DNA of 64,000 nucleotides from Ochotona curzoniae (Eukaryota; Chordata; Mammalia; Lagomorpha; Ochotonidae). Positions within the stretch are counted from its first letter, which is position 1; every line of letters starts with the position of its first letter. The stretch covers positions 1,798,001 to 1,862,000 of the forward strand of contig NW_024465777.1 of NCBI RefSeq assembly GCF_017591425.1, written 5' to 3'. This document shows positions 1 to 10,610 of the stretch, one piece after another. The position numbers and the translations under genes are program-made. Below the pieces are notes generated by a model. The model was given only the letters and a program-made list of their open reading frames with translations. It searched no databases and had not been told where the DNA came from.

Positions 1-625
1 AAGAGAGGGAGAAAGAGAGATTTTCCATACGTTGATTCACTCCTCAAATGGCCACAGTGACTAGAGCAGGGCCAGCCTGAACCCAGGAACTAGGAGCTAC
101 TTCCATGTTTCCCATGTGGGGCCTACAGCCTGAAGTCATCCTCCATTGCTTTCACAGGCATGTTAGCAGGAGCTGGATTAGAAGTGGAGCAGCCAGGACT
201 CGAGCCAGCACCCATATAGGATTCCAGTGCTGTATGTGGGTTTTTTTAAAAAAAAAAAAAAAAAAAAAGATTTATTTTTATTATTTATTTATTGGAAAGG
301 CAGATATACAGAGAGGAGAGACAGAGAGGAAGATCTTCCGTCTGATGATTCACTCCCCAAGTGAGCACAACAGCCGATACTATGCCGATCCAAAGCCAGG
401 AGCCTCTTCCGGGTCTCCCACGTGGGTGCAGGGTCCCAAAGCTTTGGGCCGTCCTCGACTGCTTTCCCAGGCCACAGGCAGGGAGCTGGATGGGAAGCGG
501 GGCTGCCGGGATAGAACTGGCACCCATATGGGATCCTGGGCGTGCAAGGCGAGGACCTTAACCACTGCGCCACCGTGCTGGGCCCGTATGTGGGGCTTTA
601 TCTACAATGCTGTAGTGCCAACCCC
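1..625 (-). mobile_element. Older C-SINE, split by a younger C-SINE
   Basis: The tail side (purine-rich AGAGAGAG stretch, then GATTCACTCCTCAAATGG) is at 1-231. The head side resumes after 595 and fades near 625 at a TAGTGCCAACCCC motif. The left end is cut by the window. It is interrupted at 241-585 by a much better preserved copy, with the target site GTATGTGGG present on both sides. Confidence 0.75.
241..585 (-). mobile_element. Young C-SINE, full length
   Basis: Full-length minus-strand copy that starts with an oligo-A/T tail and ends at the head GGGCCC. It is flanked by the 9-bp direct repeat GTATGTGGG (232-240 and 586-594). The length is about 345 bp including tail. Read on the minus strand, a box A-like segment lies near the head and a box B-like GGTTCTATCCC lies about 50 bp further in. 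It belongs to the youngest-looking group, whose 3' end reads TATCCGCCTTTCCAATAAA or close to it. Confidence 0.9.
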
Positions 626-737
626 TAGTGTTTAACTTTTAGAAACCAGTCATTGGGCTAATAATTTTCTGTAACTATCTAGCATATTTCATTTTTTTCT
701 CTACGAAATTAAAAAATTCACAAAAATGAAACTTAAA

Positions 738-1066
738 AGTTTTTTAAAAAGATTTACTTATTTTTATTGCAAAGTTGGATTTACAGAAAGGAGAGACAGA
801 GAGAAACATCTTCCATCCACTGGTTCACTCTTCAAATGGTTACAACAGCCAGAGCTAAGCCGACCTGACACCAGGACCCTGAAACTTCTTCCAGGTCTCC
901 CACACGGGTGCAGGGTCCCAAGGCTTTGGGCCATCTGCTACTGCTTTCCCAGGCCAAAAGCAGGCAGCTGGATGGAAAGTGGAGCAGCTGGGGCATAAAC
1001 CAGTGTCCATATGGAATCCTGGCATATGTAAAGTGAGGATTTAGCCACTAGGCTACTGCACTGGTT
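738..1066 (-). mobile_element. C-SINE, full length
   Basis: Runs from the inverted tail (AAAGATTTACTTATTTTTATT) through GTTCACTC and CCATATGGAATCC to a head with TTAGCCACTAGGC. Moderately diverged. Confidence 0.85.
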
Positions 1067-1180
1067 CCAAGACTTAACATGTTTCTGAGATCCAAGGAGA
1101 AAAGACCTTGTGGATCTATCAAAATCTTCCTTTTATGTGTCACAGAAACAGTTCAACATGCTTTGCAAAATCCATTACCT

Positions 1181-1504
1181 TTTTTTTTAATATTTATGTA
1201 TTTTTATGGGAAAGGCATATATACCGAGAAAAGGAGAGACAGAAAGATCTTCCATCTGCTAGTTCACTCCCCAAATGGCTGCAATGGCCAGAGTAGAGCT
1301 GATCGGAAGCCAAGAGCCAGGCGTTTCTCCCAGGTCTCCCGGTGGGTGCAGGCTCCCAAGGCATTAGGTCATCCTCTGCTGCTTTCTCAGGCCATCAACA
1401 AGGTGCTGGATGCAAAAGCAGAGCAGCTGGGACACAGACTGGTGCCCATTTGGGAGCCTGGCACTTGCAAGGCGAAGATTTAGCCAAGGAGGCATGCTGG
1501 GTCC
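1181..1504 (-). mobile_element. C-SINE, full length
   Basis: Inverted tail with a T8 run at 1181, body with GTTCACTCCCCAAATGG, and a diverged head (TTAGCCAAGGAGGCATGCTGGGTCC). Confidence 0.8.
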
Positions 1505-1712
1505 AAAGGAGAACTAATCACAGAAAATCCTTAAAAATTCATTTTTCAAAAATTACTGTACTCGGCATTTCTACACATAATGATGTAAATTCACAGACTG
1601 AAAATATGTAAGGGCATATAATTAAAATTCAGACTTAGGTATAGAAAAATGTAACATGTAAAATTCTCTGTGACAAATATTTCAGAAAATCGTACTAGCC
1701 AGTGTGGCTTTT

Positions 1713-1950
1713 GGGGGCTGGCACAGTGGGTGCCAGTTCATGTCCCAGCTGTTCTGATCCAGCTCCCTGTTACCTTGGGAAAGCAATGGAGGTGCTGGAT
1801 CTCTGCAACCATGCGGGAGACCAGGACGACGCTCCCGGCTCCCTTCTTCAGGCCATGGCGGCCACTGTGGCCATATGTGAAAAGAACCAGCAGATGGGAG
1901 ACTCCTCTCTCTGTGTAAGACCTGTCTTTTCCAATCAAAACCTAAATCTT
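1713..1950 (+). mobile_element. Old C-SINE with internal losses
   Basis: Head GGGGCTGGCACAGTGG at 1713. Part of the front section is missing, then the CCTGGGAAAGCA-like and GGGAGAC blocks follow, with a diverged end near CCAATCAAAACC. A minus-strand copy is joined to its tail. Confidence 0.65.
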
Positions 1951-2240
1951 TTTTCTTACATACTTAATTTTATTGTAAAGTCAGATTTTCTGAGAGAAGG
2001 AGAAACAGAAAGATCTTCTATCCACTCGTTCACTCCCCAAATGACTGCAGTGGCCAGAGCTGAGCTGATCTGAAGCCAGAAGCAGGGTGCCAAGGCTTTG
2101 GGCCATTCTCGACTGCTTTCCCAGGCCACGGGCAGGCAGCTGGATGGCCAGCGTGGCAGCCAGAACACGAACTAGGATCCACACAGGATGCCAGCACTGC
2201 AAGACTAAGGATTAGCCAGTTGGGCCATCATGCTGGCCCT
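1951..2240 (-). mobile_element. C-SINE inserted at the tail of its neighbour
   Basis: Inverted tail TTACATACTTAATTTTATTGTAAAG, body with CGTTCACTCCCCAAATG, head TTAGCCAGTTGGGCC. It makes a tail-to-tail pair with the plus-strand copy to its left. Confidence 0.8.
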
Positions 2241-2528
2241 CCAAAAGTCTAAATCTTTTTTTTTTTTTAAAGAATTATTAAGTTCTCTTTTATACCTGCT
2301 GGGTCACACTTTTACGAGTGGAACAAAAGGCCAGACTAAATGACAATGGCATGTTATTGTCCTTTCAAATAATAACACAAATGACACCATTATTTGTGCT
2401 ATCTCCACCAATGCTCAACTATGAAACTACGGTCCCAGAAGCCAGACGTGGAAATACATCAATTCATTTGATTTAGTAGGACACTTCAGTGTTCTACGAT
2501 TATTCACATTTTTAACAGAATAAATTGA

Positions 2529-2786
2529 GGCTAGCATTGTGATAGAGTGGGTTAAGCTGCTGCCTGTGACACAGCACCCCACTTGGGCACTGGTTCACAC
2601 GTCCACGCTGCTCCATTTCCTGAACCAGGTCCTATGTAAAAGCAGCAGAAAATGACCCAGTGTTTGCGCCCCTGCCGCCCACATCAGAGCCCCTGGCCCT
2701 GGGCTTTGACCGGGCTCTTCCCTGGCTGTTGCAGCAATCTGGGGAATAAACCAGCAGACAGTCTCCTAAAGAATAAATTAAGGTTT
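2529..2786 (+). mobile_element. Old C-SINE
   Basis: Older-type head (GAGGCTAGCATTGTGATAG, GGTTAAGCTGCTGCC), GGCACTGGTTCACA in the box B region and AATAAACCAGCAGACAG towards the end. Strongly diverged. Confidence 0.65.
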
Positions 2787-3054
2787 AAAGTCTTATCACT
2801 AATTCTGAACTTACATAAATAATGAAAATTTCAATATCTACATATATAATAGCCAGCTGTTAAAACAGTGTCTTTCAGTTGAAAGTATTTTTAAGTATCC
2901 CAGGACATATTGGTTTTTAATCTATGTAACCCTCAGGATAAGAAGGCAAATATTCTTATCCCACATACAACAGAACTAGACAGAATCCAGCAATCCTTAC
3001 AAAAAAAAGAACCAACATATAAATATGACTGGAATTAAACAACTTTGGACTAAC

Positions 3055-3285
3055 ACCCGCCACAGTGGGTTTTGCCTCTGTGTGCAAGGCTGGCATCCTA
3101 TATCACAGTGCCAGCTCAAGTCCCAGCTGCTATTCTCCCAGTCCGGCTAACATGTCTGGAAAGGGAGAAGGTGGCCCAAGGACCTGGGCAGCTGCGGTGG
3201 CCATCTGGAAAATAAACTGGCAGATAAAAAGCTCTCTGTGTCCCTTCCTCCATCACTCTGCCTTTCAGAATGACATTTTTAAAAA
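3055..3285 (+). mobile_element. Old C-SINE
   Basis: GTGCCAGCTCAAGTCCCAGCTGCT is the box B region of the older type. The end has CTCTGCCTTTCAGAATGA. A short purine-rich stretch after it (3,290-3,330) may be the remnant of an inverted copy. Confidence 0.65.
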
Positions 3286-3289
3286 CTTA

Positions 3290-3990
3290 GATTTAGAAAG
3301 AGAAGAGGAGGAGTTAACTTTCAGGCACTTTGGGAATACTAATAGACAATCGACAAGCTGGCACTCAGAGCACTGGCTCTGCCGTTTCCTTTTCTAACAA
3401 GTATCCACAGTGGGGATTAGGCTTTCCTGCAATTAGCTTTGTCTGTGAGGCTTAGCGATAGAACCACATGTCTGCAATTGTCGGTTATTCGCCTGCCTTA
3501 AGAAAACTGGCTGAATCAAAAGAACTCGCTGCGTCTCTAACCTCCAGGAGTCTGTTATTAAGATGTCATGGGGCCACAGGGATTACAGCAAGTATGGCCA
3601 GAGTAGTTTAACTGCAAGTCACCACAATTATCCTATGCAGGAAGGAACCAAGAGTTTTCATTACCTAATCAGATAACCATTGCCGAGTTTATTTTATAAA
3701 TGATGAAGAAAGGCACAAAGCCACGAAGCTGCTCAGTCCTGAAGCGAATTCGCACTCAGGTATTTCTCTTCCAAACTTGTTTTCTTCTCTCCGATTTGTC
3801 AATTCTCTGGAGAGATCTCTTTCAGATCTTGCCCTTGGAAGATCCCTGATCTACAGACCAAGCATTACATATTTACATAAAGTTGATGTGGAGTCTGTTC
3901 CTGATTTCTTCAGTTGATGCGTACATTCAAATAATGACTGCCTGCTCTGCATCAAGCTCGACATGCTTTCATCGCATTTATAATGTAACA
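3290..3990. other. Mostly unassigned tract with one MIR-like piece
   Basis: Apart from about 3,690-3,775, which resembles an inverted MIR (ATAAATGATGAAGAAAGGCAC then a GAATTCGCACTCAGG-like core), I see no repeat, exon or RNA gene here. No splice-flanked open frame stands out. Confidence 0.4.
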
Positions 3991-4003
3991 AAAAAACATG
4001 ATC

Positions 4004-4321
4004 GGGTCTGGTGCGATAGCGTTGTGGTTAAAGACCTCGCCTTGCACACACGCCAGGATCCCATATGGTCGCCGGTTCTAATCCCAGTGGCCCTACTTCT
4101 CATCCACCTCCCTGCTTGTGGCCTGGAAAAGCAGTCAAGAACGGCCCAAAGCCTTTGGACCCTGCACCCACATGGGAGACCTGGAAGGGCTCCTGGCTCC
4201 TGGCTTCAGATTGGTTCAGCTCCAGCCGTTGTGGTCACTTGGGGAGTGAACTATCGGATGGAAGATCTTCCTTTCTGTATATCCGCCTTTCCAATAAAAA
4301 TAAATAAATCTTTTTAAAAAA
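4004..4321 (+). mobile_element. C-SINE, full length
   Basis: Head GGGTCTGGTGCGATAGCG, CCATATGGTCGCCGGTTCTAATCCC over the box B region, end CCAATAAAAATAAATAAATC. An A-rich stretch ending ATGATC flanks both sides (about 3,990-4,003 and 4,314-4,326), a likely target duplication. Confidence 0.88.
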
Positions 4322-4334
4322 ATGATCATTCAAT

Positions 4335-4605
4335 CATACCACTGGGGCAGACATGCAGCATAGCAGCTAAGATGCAGCACCCGCGCTGGAGTCCTTGCGC
4401 TAGTCCCAGCTTCGGCTTCCCACTAGTGCACATCCTGAGCGGCAGCAAATGATGGGCCAAATACTTGGGTCCCTCACACCCAAAAGGAAGAGCCGGATTG
4501 AGGCCCAGTCTCCTGGCTTTGGCAGTTACGGGCATTCAGGGAGTAAAGCAGCAGGTGGAGGATCCTCTCTCTAGACTGGCCTTCTCAGATAGGAATGGAA
4601 TGCTT
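4335..4605 (+). mobile_element. Old C-SINE
   Basis: Older head (GCATAGCAGCTAAGATGCAGCACCC) and end GAGTAAAGCAGCAGGTGGAGGATCC. It follows directly on the previous copy. Confidence 0.65.
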
Positions 4606-4649
4606 ACATTTTTAAAAGAATGTTATTAAATATAAGTTATATGAAAGAA

Positions 4650-4945
4650 ACAGTCAGTTACACTGCTGCTTGAGCTGTATCCCATATCACAGTGCCAGTT
4701 CAAATCCCAGCTACTCTGTTTCTGATCCAGCTTCCTCCTAACTCATCCTGGGAGACAGACAATGATGGGTCAAGCGCTGGGGTCTCCGTCACTCACATGG
4801 GAGACGTTTCTCACTCCTGGATCCCAGCCTGGACCAGCCCTGGCGATTGAAAGGCACTTAAGGAGTGAAACAAAAATTATCTCAATCTCGCACCTATCTT
4901 ACTCTTCGTTGCTCTGCCCTTCAAGTAGATGAAACTAAACATTTT
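4650..4945 (+). mobile_element. Old C-SINE
   Basis: CATATCACAGTGCCAGTTCAAATCCCAGCTACTC marks the box B region. The end reads TCTGCCCTTCAAGTAGATG. Third plus-strand copy in a row. Confidence 0.7.
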
Positions 4946-4962
4946 TCAAAAATGTATATAAC

Positions 4963-5302
4963 CGGGGCCCGGCACAGTGGCCTAGTGGCTAAAGTCCTCT
5001 GTTTGAATGCGCCAGGATCCCATATGGACGCCGGTTCTAATCCCGGTAGCCCCACTTCCCATCCAGCTCCCTGCTTGTGGCCTGGGAAAGCAGTGGAGGA
5101 CGGTCCAAAGCCTTGGGACCCTGCACCCATGTGGGAGACCTGGAGGAGGTTCCACGTTCCTGGCTTCGGATCAGCACAGCACCAGCCATTGCGCTCACTT
5201 GGGGAGTGAATCACTAGACAGAAGATCTTCCTCTCTGTCTCTCCTCATCGCTGTATCTGACTTTGCAACAAAAATAAGAAAAATAAATAAATAATTAAAA
5301 TG
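4963..5302 (+). mobile_element. C-SINE, full length
   Basis: Head GGGGCCCGGCACAGTGGCC, GGTTCTAATCCCGG box B region, end in CAACAAAAATAAG with repeated AAATA. Moderately young. Confidence 0.9.
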
Positions 5303-5327
5303 TACCTAACTGAACAGAAATTTACTT

Positions 5328-5620
5328 ACTGGTGCCAGCACCTAAGCATAGCAGGCTAATATTCCTGGTACCTGCAGCACCAGCATCCCATATAAGTACC
5401 AGTTCATGACCCAGCTGCTCCACTGATGACCCAGCTCCCTGCTTATGGCCTAGGAAAACAGCAGAAGACGGCCGCGTGCTTGGAGGCTGCCTGCCATCTG
5501 GACAAGCCCACCTCTGGACATCGTGGCTGTCTGGGCAGTGAATCAGCTGATGGAAGATGGATCTGTATCTGTAACTCTGCCTTTCAAACAAAAGTAAATG
5601 TGTTTTTTTTTTTTAAAAGA
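5328..5620 (+). mobile_element. Old C-SINE
   Basis: Head GGTGCCAGCACCTAAGCATAGCAGGC, body with CCTAGGAAAACAGCAGAAGACGGCC, end CTCTGCCTTTCAAACAAAAGTAAA and a T10 run. Confidence 0.75.
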
Positions 5621-5813
5621 CTTGGGGAGAACTGAGAAAGCTCCCCTTAATGAAAACGTTATCAAGTAAGAGAGAGAGCCTGGTAAGAACCCAGAATAGA
5701 TTTCTGTAGCAACAAATCTGAGGAAGAGGAGAAGCCTGAGGCAAAACAAGATGCAGAGGTACACAGAGTCACACTGTGCAGGCTTCTGGATGTCAAATTA
5801 TGATTTGGGGTCT

Positions 5814-6153
5814 TTTTTTTTTTTTAAGATTTATTTGTTTTTATTGCAAAATCAGATATACACAGAGGAACAGAGACAGAGAGGAAGATCCTCCGTCTGT
5901 CCGATGATTCACTCCCCAAGTGACCACAATGGTTAAGAGCTGCACAGACCCAAAGCCAGGAGCCAGGAGCTCTTCCAGGTCTCCCACATGGGTGCAGAGT
6001 GCCAAGGCTTTGAGCCATCCTTGACAGATTTCCCAGGCCAGAAACAGGGAAATGGATGGGAAGCGGGGCCACCAGGATTAGGACCGGTGCGCATATGGGA
6101 TCCAGCACGTTCAGGTGAGGACTTTAGCCACTAGGCCACTGTGCCAGGCCTGG
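5814..6153 (-). mobile_element. C-SINE, full length
   Basis: Inverted tail with an oligo-T run and AAGATTTATTTG, body with GATGATTCACTCCCC, head ending CACTGTGCCAGGCC. A degenerate direct repeat (TGATTTGGGGTCT / TGGTTTTGGGTCT) brackets it. Confidence 0.88.
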
Positions 6154-6329
6154 TTTTGGGTCTTTGGATAAAGAAGCAGAGGAAGCCATTTACAGGGGTA
6201 AAATGGATCTATTTCAGAAAGATTATTTTGACTTGAGTAGACTTAAGAGAGAGAAGTAAGAATGATGCCAACACATCAGCTACAAGGCGAGTTCTGTAGT
6301 CCAGGGGCTATGATGTCCATCAGAGTTAA

Positions 6330-6440
6330 CATTAAGAGGCACACCCTGGTACCACTCTTAGCACTTTGCATGAGTAAATTTAACTCCTATAGCAACCCTA
6401 CGAAATTGATACAATTATCCACATCTTATAAAACAAGATA
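6330..6440 (-). mobile_element. MIR fragment
   Basis: CTCTTAGCACTTTGCATGAGTAAATTTAACTC followed by CTATAGCAACCCTACGAAATTG and an ATTATCCACATCTTATAAAAC end is the inverted MIR 3' half. Confidence 0.65.
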
Positions 6441-6442
6441 TT

Positions 6443-6754
6443 TGGGGCCCAGCACGGTAGCTTAGTGGCTAGGGTCCTCACCTTGCAAGACCGGGATACC
6501 ATATGGGTGCCGGTTTGTGTCCCACTAGCCTGCTTCCCACCCAGCTCCTGCTTGCGGCCTGGGAAAGCAGTTGAGGATGGGCCAAAGCCACTGCACTCTG
6601 CACCTGCGTGGGAGAACCCGGCGGAAGCTCCTGACTCCTGGTTCCAGATCAGATCGGCGCTGGCCACTGTGGCCAGAGTGAATCAGCGGGTGGAAGCTCC
6701 TCCTCTCTGTATACCTGACTTTCCAATAAAATTTTAAAAATAAATAAATAAACC
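6443..6754 (+). mobile_element. C-SINE, full length
   Basis: Head GGGGCCCAGCACGGTAGC, ATATGGGTGCCGGTTTGTGTCCC, end TTTCCAATAAAATTTTAAAAATAAATAAATAAAC. Confidence 0.88.
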
Positions 6755-6794
6755 TAAGTGCCATTCTTCATGTCTAGGAGTGAGCAAAATCCCT

Positions 6795-6880
6795 CTCATC
6801 TTCGCATGCATTACTCCGTTTGCTCTCACATCATCACTCACACATCCATTAGGACACAAACCTGTCCTCTGAGAATGCTA
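6795..6880 (-). mobile_element. Possible MIR fragment
   Basis: TTCGCATGCATTACTCCGTTTGCTCTCACATCATCAC weakly resembles the inverted 3' half of MIR. The flanking 6,880-7,140 holds nothing I recognise. Confidence 0.3.
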
Positions 6881-7149
6881 TTCAAAATGTCATCTGCAAC
6901 TGCATTGGCTCAGAAAACGTTACCACTGCGCCGTGAGATGTTAAGGGTGATCATTTAGACATTTGTGAAGCAAGCTGACATTGTAACATCATCCAAGCAC
7001 GTGACCAGCAGACCCTTCTCAAACAGTCTATACCCGCGAACACGGCTCAACACTGATATACACTCAGTCACGAGTGGAGTGTGCTATGTAGAAACACCAG
7101 TACCTGATAAAGGCTTCAGACTTCTAGGGACAAGAAAGATCGGTTCATC

Positions 7150-7320
7150 CTGAACCAAAGCTGGGGAAACCCTCCTCTAGCACACGGCACCACTCAGCCA
7201 GGGAGCTTAGGAAAACAAAGACTCCGATTCAGCAGCTGTCAGGGCAAGTCTGAGATTCTGTATTTCTGATGGGTTCCCAGGGGGATCCAGAGGTCACATT
7301 TGAGAAGCAAGACTCCAGAA
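7150..7320. mobile_element. MER5-like (hAT-Charlie) DNA transposon remnant
   Basis: AAGCTGGGGAAACCC, GGGAGCTTAGGAAAAC, GTCTGAGATTCTGTATTTCTGATGGG and TTGAGAAGCAAGACT follow the order of segments known from MER5A-type nonautonomous hAT elements. Diverged, and family assignment is from memory. Confidence 0.5.
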
Positions 7321-7329
7321 TTTTCCAGC

Positions 7330-7880
7330 CTACAAAATAAACAAGTGGAAAAAGGGCAACTCCCTTCCTTGATCTTACACCTGCTTCCAGCTCCTCCAGC
7401 CCCACCTCTGCTCCTCTCCGCAGCAGCACCTCTCTCGAGTTGTCTACACCACCTTCCTCTCCTTGCCTTTAACTCTCTCTGTCCAGCAGTCTTCCACTCA
7501 CCTGACACTCTGCTGAGGCTGTTCCAGGGCTCAGTTCTGGCAAACTCTATGGTCACTTCCTGGTCTCTGACCTCTAAACAGCAGTGAAGACAAACGACGG
7601 CCCCTGCACCGACTCAGGGCATTCCTCCTTAGCTCCACTGCACTTCGCTCATCTTCCTTTGCACCAGCTGACCCTCCGCCCCTTCCCAGCTCTTCCTCCT
7701 CTGCTCCATCAGGGTGGGTCCTAGGCCCCTTCCTCTTCTTTGAGTAATCTCTCTTTAGTTCCAGTGACTTTCAAACTTTTATCTCCACCACCAACCTCTC
7801 TGAACTCCTGAAGCATATTCAACATCTGACATCTCCACCTACACATTTAACGGACATCACAACCTTCATATTTTCATAAA
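7330..7880 (+). mobile_element. L2 LINE, reverse-transcriptase part
   Basis: CTGTTCCAGGGCTCAGTTCTGG and later GGTCCTAGGCCCCTTCCTCTTCTTTGAG resemble the part of L2 that encodes the conserved QGS-LGP-LF region of its reverse transcriptase, followed by CATCTCCACCTACACATTTAACGG. The frame is broken by stops and indels, so this is a fossil. It is continued at 8,367-8,811 and 9,144-9,345 and interrupted by three C-SINEs. Confidence 0.65.
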
Positions 7881-7902
7881 CAAATTCATTTTTTTAAAAG
7901 AT

Positions 7903-8243
7903 GAGCCCCGGCGTGGTAACCTAGCGGCTAAAGTCCTCACCTTGAACACACCGGGATCCCATATGAGCACCAGTTCTAATCCCGGCCGCCCCACTTCCCA
8001 TCCACCTCCCTGTTTGTGGTCTGGGAAAGCAGTCGAGGACAGCCCAAAGGCTCAAGTCCCTGCACCCACTTGGGAGACCTGGAGGAGCTCCTGGCTCCTG
8101 GCTTCGGATTGGCTCAGCTCCAGACTGCGATCACTTGGGGAGTGAACCATCGGACGGAAGATCTTCCTCTCTGTCTCCTCTCCCCCTCTCTGTATATCTG
8201 ACTTTCCAAAAATAAAGTAAAATAAATCTTTTTTAAAAAAGAA
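7903..8243 (+). mobile_element. C-SINE inside an L2
   Basis: Head GAGCCCCGGCGTGGTAACC, CCGGTTCTAATCCC-type box B region (CCAGTTCTAATCCCGGCC here), end TGACTTTCCAAAAATAAAG. Splits the L2. Confidence 0.88.
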
Positions 8244-8366
8244 TTATTTTTATTGGAAAGGCAGATTTACAGAGAGAAGCCAGGAGACAAGCCAGTACCC
8301 ACCAGGATCCTGGCACTTGTAAGGGAAGGATTAGCCAACTGAGCCACGGCACCAGGCTCATCATTC
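8244..8366 (-). mobile_element. C-SINE with large internal deletion
   Basis: Inverted tail and GGAAAGGCAGATTTACAGAGAG jump straight to GCCAGTACCCACCAGGATCC and a head ending GCACCAGGCTC, so about 200 bp of the middle is missing. It sits in the tail of the plus-strand copy to its left. Confidence 0.75.
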
Positions 8367-8811
8367 TGGATTTTTCTTTCCTTCCTACCCCACACACAGA
8401 TCCATTAGCAAGTCCTCCAATCTACTTTCCACTTTTCTTGAGTCTGTCTCTCTCGATCTCTACATCAACATTAGCACCACAGTCCAAGCTGTTAGATAAT
8501 TAATCATAACAGCCTCCTTAAGCCTTACTGCCACTTTATGTTGTCTCATAAAGACCTCTCCAAAAGCATATTAAATGTCTACTAATCAGACTGAGATTAT
8601 ACCATATAAGAATAATTCACTGCTTCCCATTTCACTTAAAATAATAAAAGGCTTCATCACAGACTGCAAAGTCTACGAGATCCGGCCCTCATCTCTGTGA
8701 CCTCATAACCCCAGCTCCTTTCGTCACCTCCTTCAAGCACGAAGTGCTCCCTCTCCCCTCTGTACACCAGTTCCTTTCAGTCATTTAAGCATCAGCATAA
8801 ATTTAACCACC
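8367..8811 (+). mobile_element. L2 LINE, continued
   Basis: CTGCTTCCCATTTCACTTAAAATAATAAAAGG then ATCCGGCCCTCATCTCTGTGACCTC and CTCCTTCAAGCAC give the order expected in the 3' part of L2. Confidence 0.65.
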
Positions 8812-9130
8812 TTGGGGCCGGCACTATGGCTCAGTGGCTAAATCCTCGCCTTTTATTAGACACCAGGCTCTATGTGGGTGCCAGTTTGTGTCCTGGTAGC
8901 CCGCTTCCCATCCAGTTTCCTGCTTGTGGCCTGAGAAAGCAGTTGAGGACGGCCCAAAACCTCTGCACCCTGTACCCACGTGGGAAACCTGGAGGAAGAA
9001 TCTCCTGGCTCCTGGTTTCAGATCATACTGCCTCTGGCCATTGTGGCCAGAGTGAATCAGCAGATGGAAGATCTTTCTGTGTCTCTCCTTCTCTCTGTGA
9101 ATCTAATGAAAATAAATAAATCTTTAAAAA
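8812..9130 (+). mobile_element. C-SINE, full length, in L2
   Basis: Head GGGGCCGGCACTATGGCTCAG, end CTAATGAAAATAAATAAATCTTT. Target duplication AAATTTAACCACC / AAAATTAACCACC at 8,799-8,811 and 9,131-9,143, one mismatch. The L2 reads on without loss on either side. Confidence 0.9.
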
Positions 9131-9143
9131 AAAATTAACCACC

Positions 9144-9345
9144 CCAGTAAAGTTCTGACCAGTGACCAGTCAACCTAAAGGGGCTCCCAGTCTTACCTTA
9201 TAGTACTTAATCCTAAACGATATTTTGCTTACTTATTGCCTGTCTCTCAGTCCCTACTCATTTCACCATCTTCATCTAACTTACCACTGCATGTCCCCAG
9301 TACCTGGAAGAATGCCCCGTTGAGAATCAATAGACGAGTCCATAG
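9144..9345 (+). mobile_element. L2 LINE, 3' part
   Basis: AGTCTTACCTTATAGTACTTAATCC, then TTGCCTGTCTCTCAGTCCCTACTC and CATGTCCCCAGTACCTGGAAGAATGCC resemble the last 200 bp of L2. A terminal short tandem repeat is not visible. Confidence 0.6.
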
Positions 9346-9377
9346 CCTGGAGAACCACTCTAGGGTTGAAGCACACT

Positions 9378-9660
9378 TCTTCAAATTATTTATTTGAAAG
9401 GTAGAATTACAGAGAGAGAAAAAGGAAGATCTTCCATCTGCTGCTTCCCTTCCCAAATGGCCAGAACTGGACTGTTTCAAAGCCAAGAGACAAGCGCCTC
9501 CTCTGGTCCCCATGTGAGCACAACAGCCCAAGCACTTGAGTCATCCTCCACTGCCTTCCAGGGCACAGTAGCAGGAAGCTGGATTAGAAGTAGAGCAGCC
9601 AGAGATTGAACCAGCACCCACATGGCATGCTTCACCTGTCACGTCATAGTGCTGGCCCAC
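9378..9660 (-). mobile_element. Old C-SINE
   Basis: TTATTTGAAAGGTAGAATTACAGAGAG, CTTCCCTTCCCAAATGGCC and a head ending GTCATAGTGCTGGCCC. Confidence 0.75.
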
Positions 9661-9909
9661 AAAGGTGTGGTTATTAAAGCCAACGGAAAGGACCGTGACT
9701 GCCCACAGGAAGTACCCACCGTGAGAGGAGGGCCTGGGAGGGAGCAAGCAGCTGTAGGAAGGAAGATGACCCACTCTCACACTCGACTGAAAATGACTTC
9801 CCTTGGACTGATTCCTAAGAAATCAAAGTGTCACTCTAGAAGGTTTTTTGTTTATGCATGTATTTCTTCTCCCTTGTTACAGTAAAGGACTTTTAAAAAA
9901 TGCTCTTCA
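9661..9909. other. Unassigned short tract
   Basis: No repeat or gene recognised. It is a G/A-rich 200 bp followed by AT-rich sequence. Confidence 0.3.
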
Positions 9910-10150
9910 AGGGGAGGGCACTGTGATAGAGCAGTTAAGTAGCTGCTTGAAACACCAATACCTCTAACAGTGTGCCTAGGTTTGCCTCCACTGCTGATCC
10001 AGCTTCCTGTTAACATGCACATTCTAAAGGAGTTCCAGGCTCCTGACTTCAGCCTGGCCAACCTTAGCTGTCGTAGGTATTTGAAGAATAACCCAGCAGA
10101 CAGAAGTTCTCTTCTTTCTCATTGTCCTTCAGCCTTTCAAAAAATAAAGC
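9910..10150 (+). mobile_element. Old C-SINE, partly deleted
   Basis: Older head (GGGAGGGCACTGTGATAGAGCAGTTAAG), with a loss in the middle. End CAGCCTTTCAAAAAATAAAG. Confidence 0.65.
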
Positions 10151-10309
10151 CCTGCTACGTACTGTCCTTGGTGCTGTCAGGAATAGAACAGCCAATGGCA
10201 CATACCACAAGGACTGGCTACAAAAAGGTTCTCATATTTACAGGCCTCAGTGCATCTCAATGCTTCCAGAGTATTCCACACACACACACACTCCACTCTT
10301 CCTACCGCC

Positions 10310-10465
10310 CAGGCGATACATGATAATGCAAAGAGCACAAATGTATTCAAAGTCAGCAGATCGGGATTCCAGTTCTAACTCGGTCACATCCACACCTACA
10401 GGGGATTAAACTGCACCACCTCAGTTTCTTCAACTGTATTTCAAAATGTAGATAAACAGAATTTA
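10310..10465 (+). mobile_element. MIR fragment
   Basis: AATGCAAAGAGCACAAATG, AGCAGATCGGGATTCCAGTTCTAACTC and ACCTCAGTTTCTTCAACTGTA follow the MIR core and 3' half in order. Confidence 0.65.
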
Positions 10466-10610
10466 AAAGTTGAATTTTCTTCTCTACCCATTTTGAATAA
10501 GCCTCACATGTTTTTAGTTTCTGTTTTTGTGTTGGTATGCCAGGAAGCCCATGGGAAAAATAACCTTGAGAAACTAATTTGCCCTGTTTCAGCACAAATA
10601 AAGAAGCACT

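Noticed and set aside
241..585. tRNA genes suggested by box A/B-like sequences in many places
   Set aside because: They are SINE heads. No cloverleaf with intact acceptor and anticodon stems is evident.
7239..7587. Frames of 95-105 residues near 7.3-7.6 kb
   Set aside because: Fossil L2 reverse-transcriptase region, with stops and indels.
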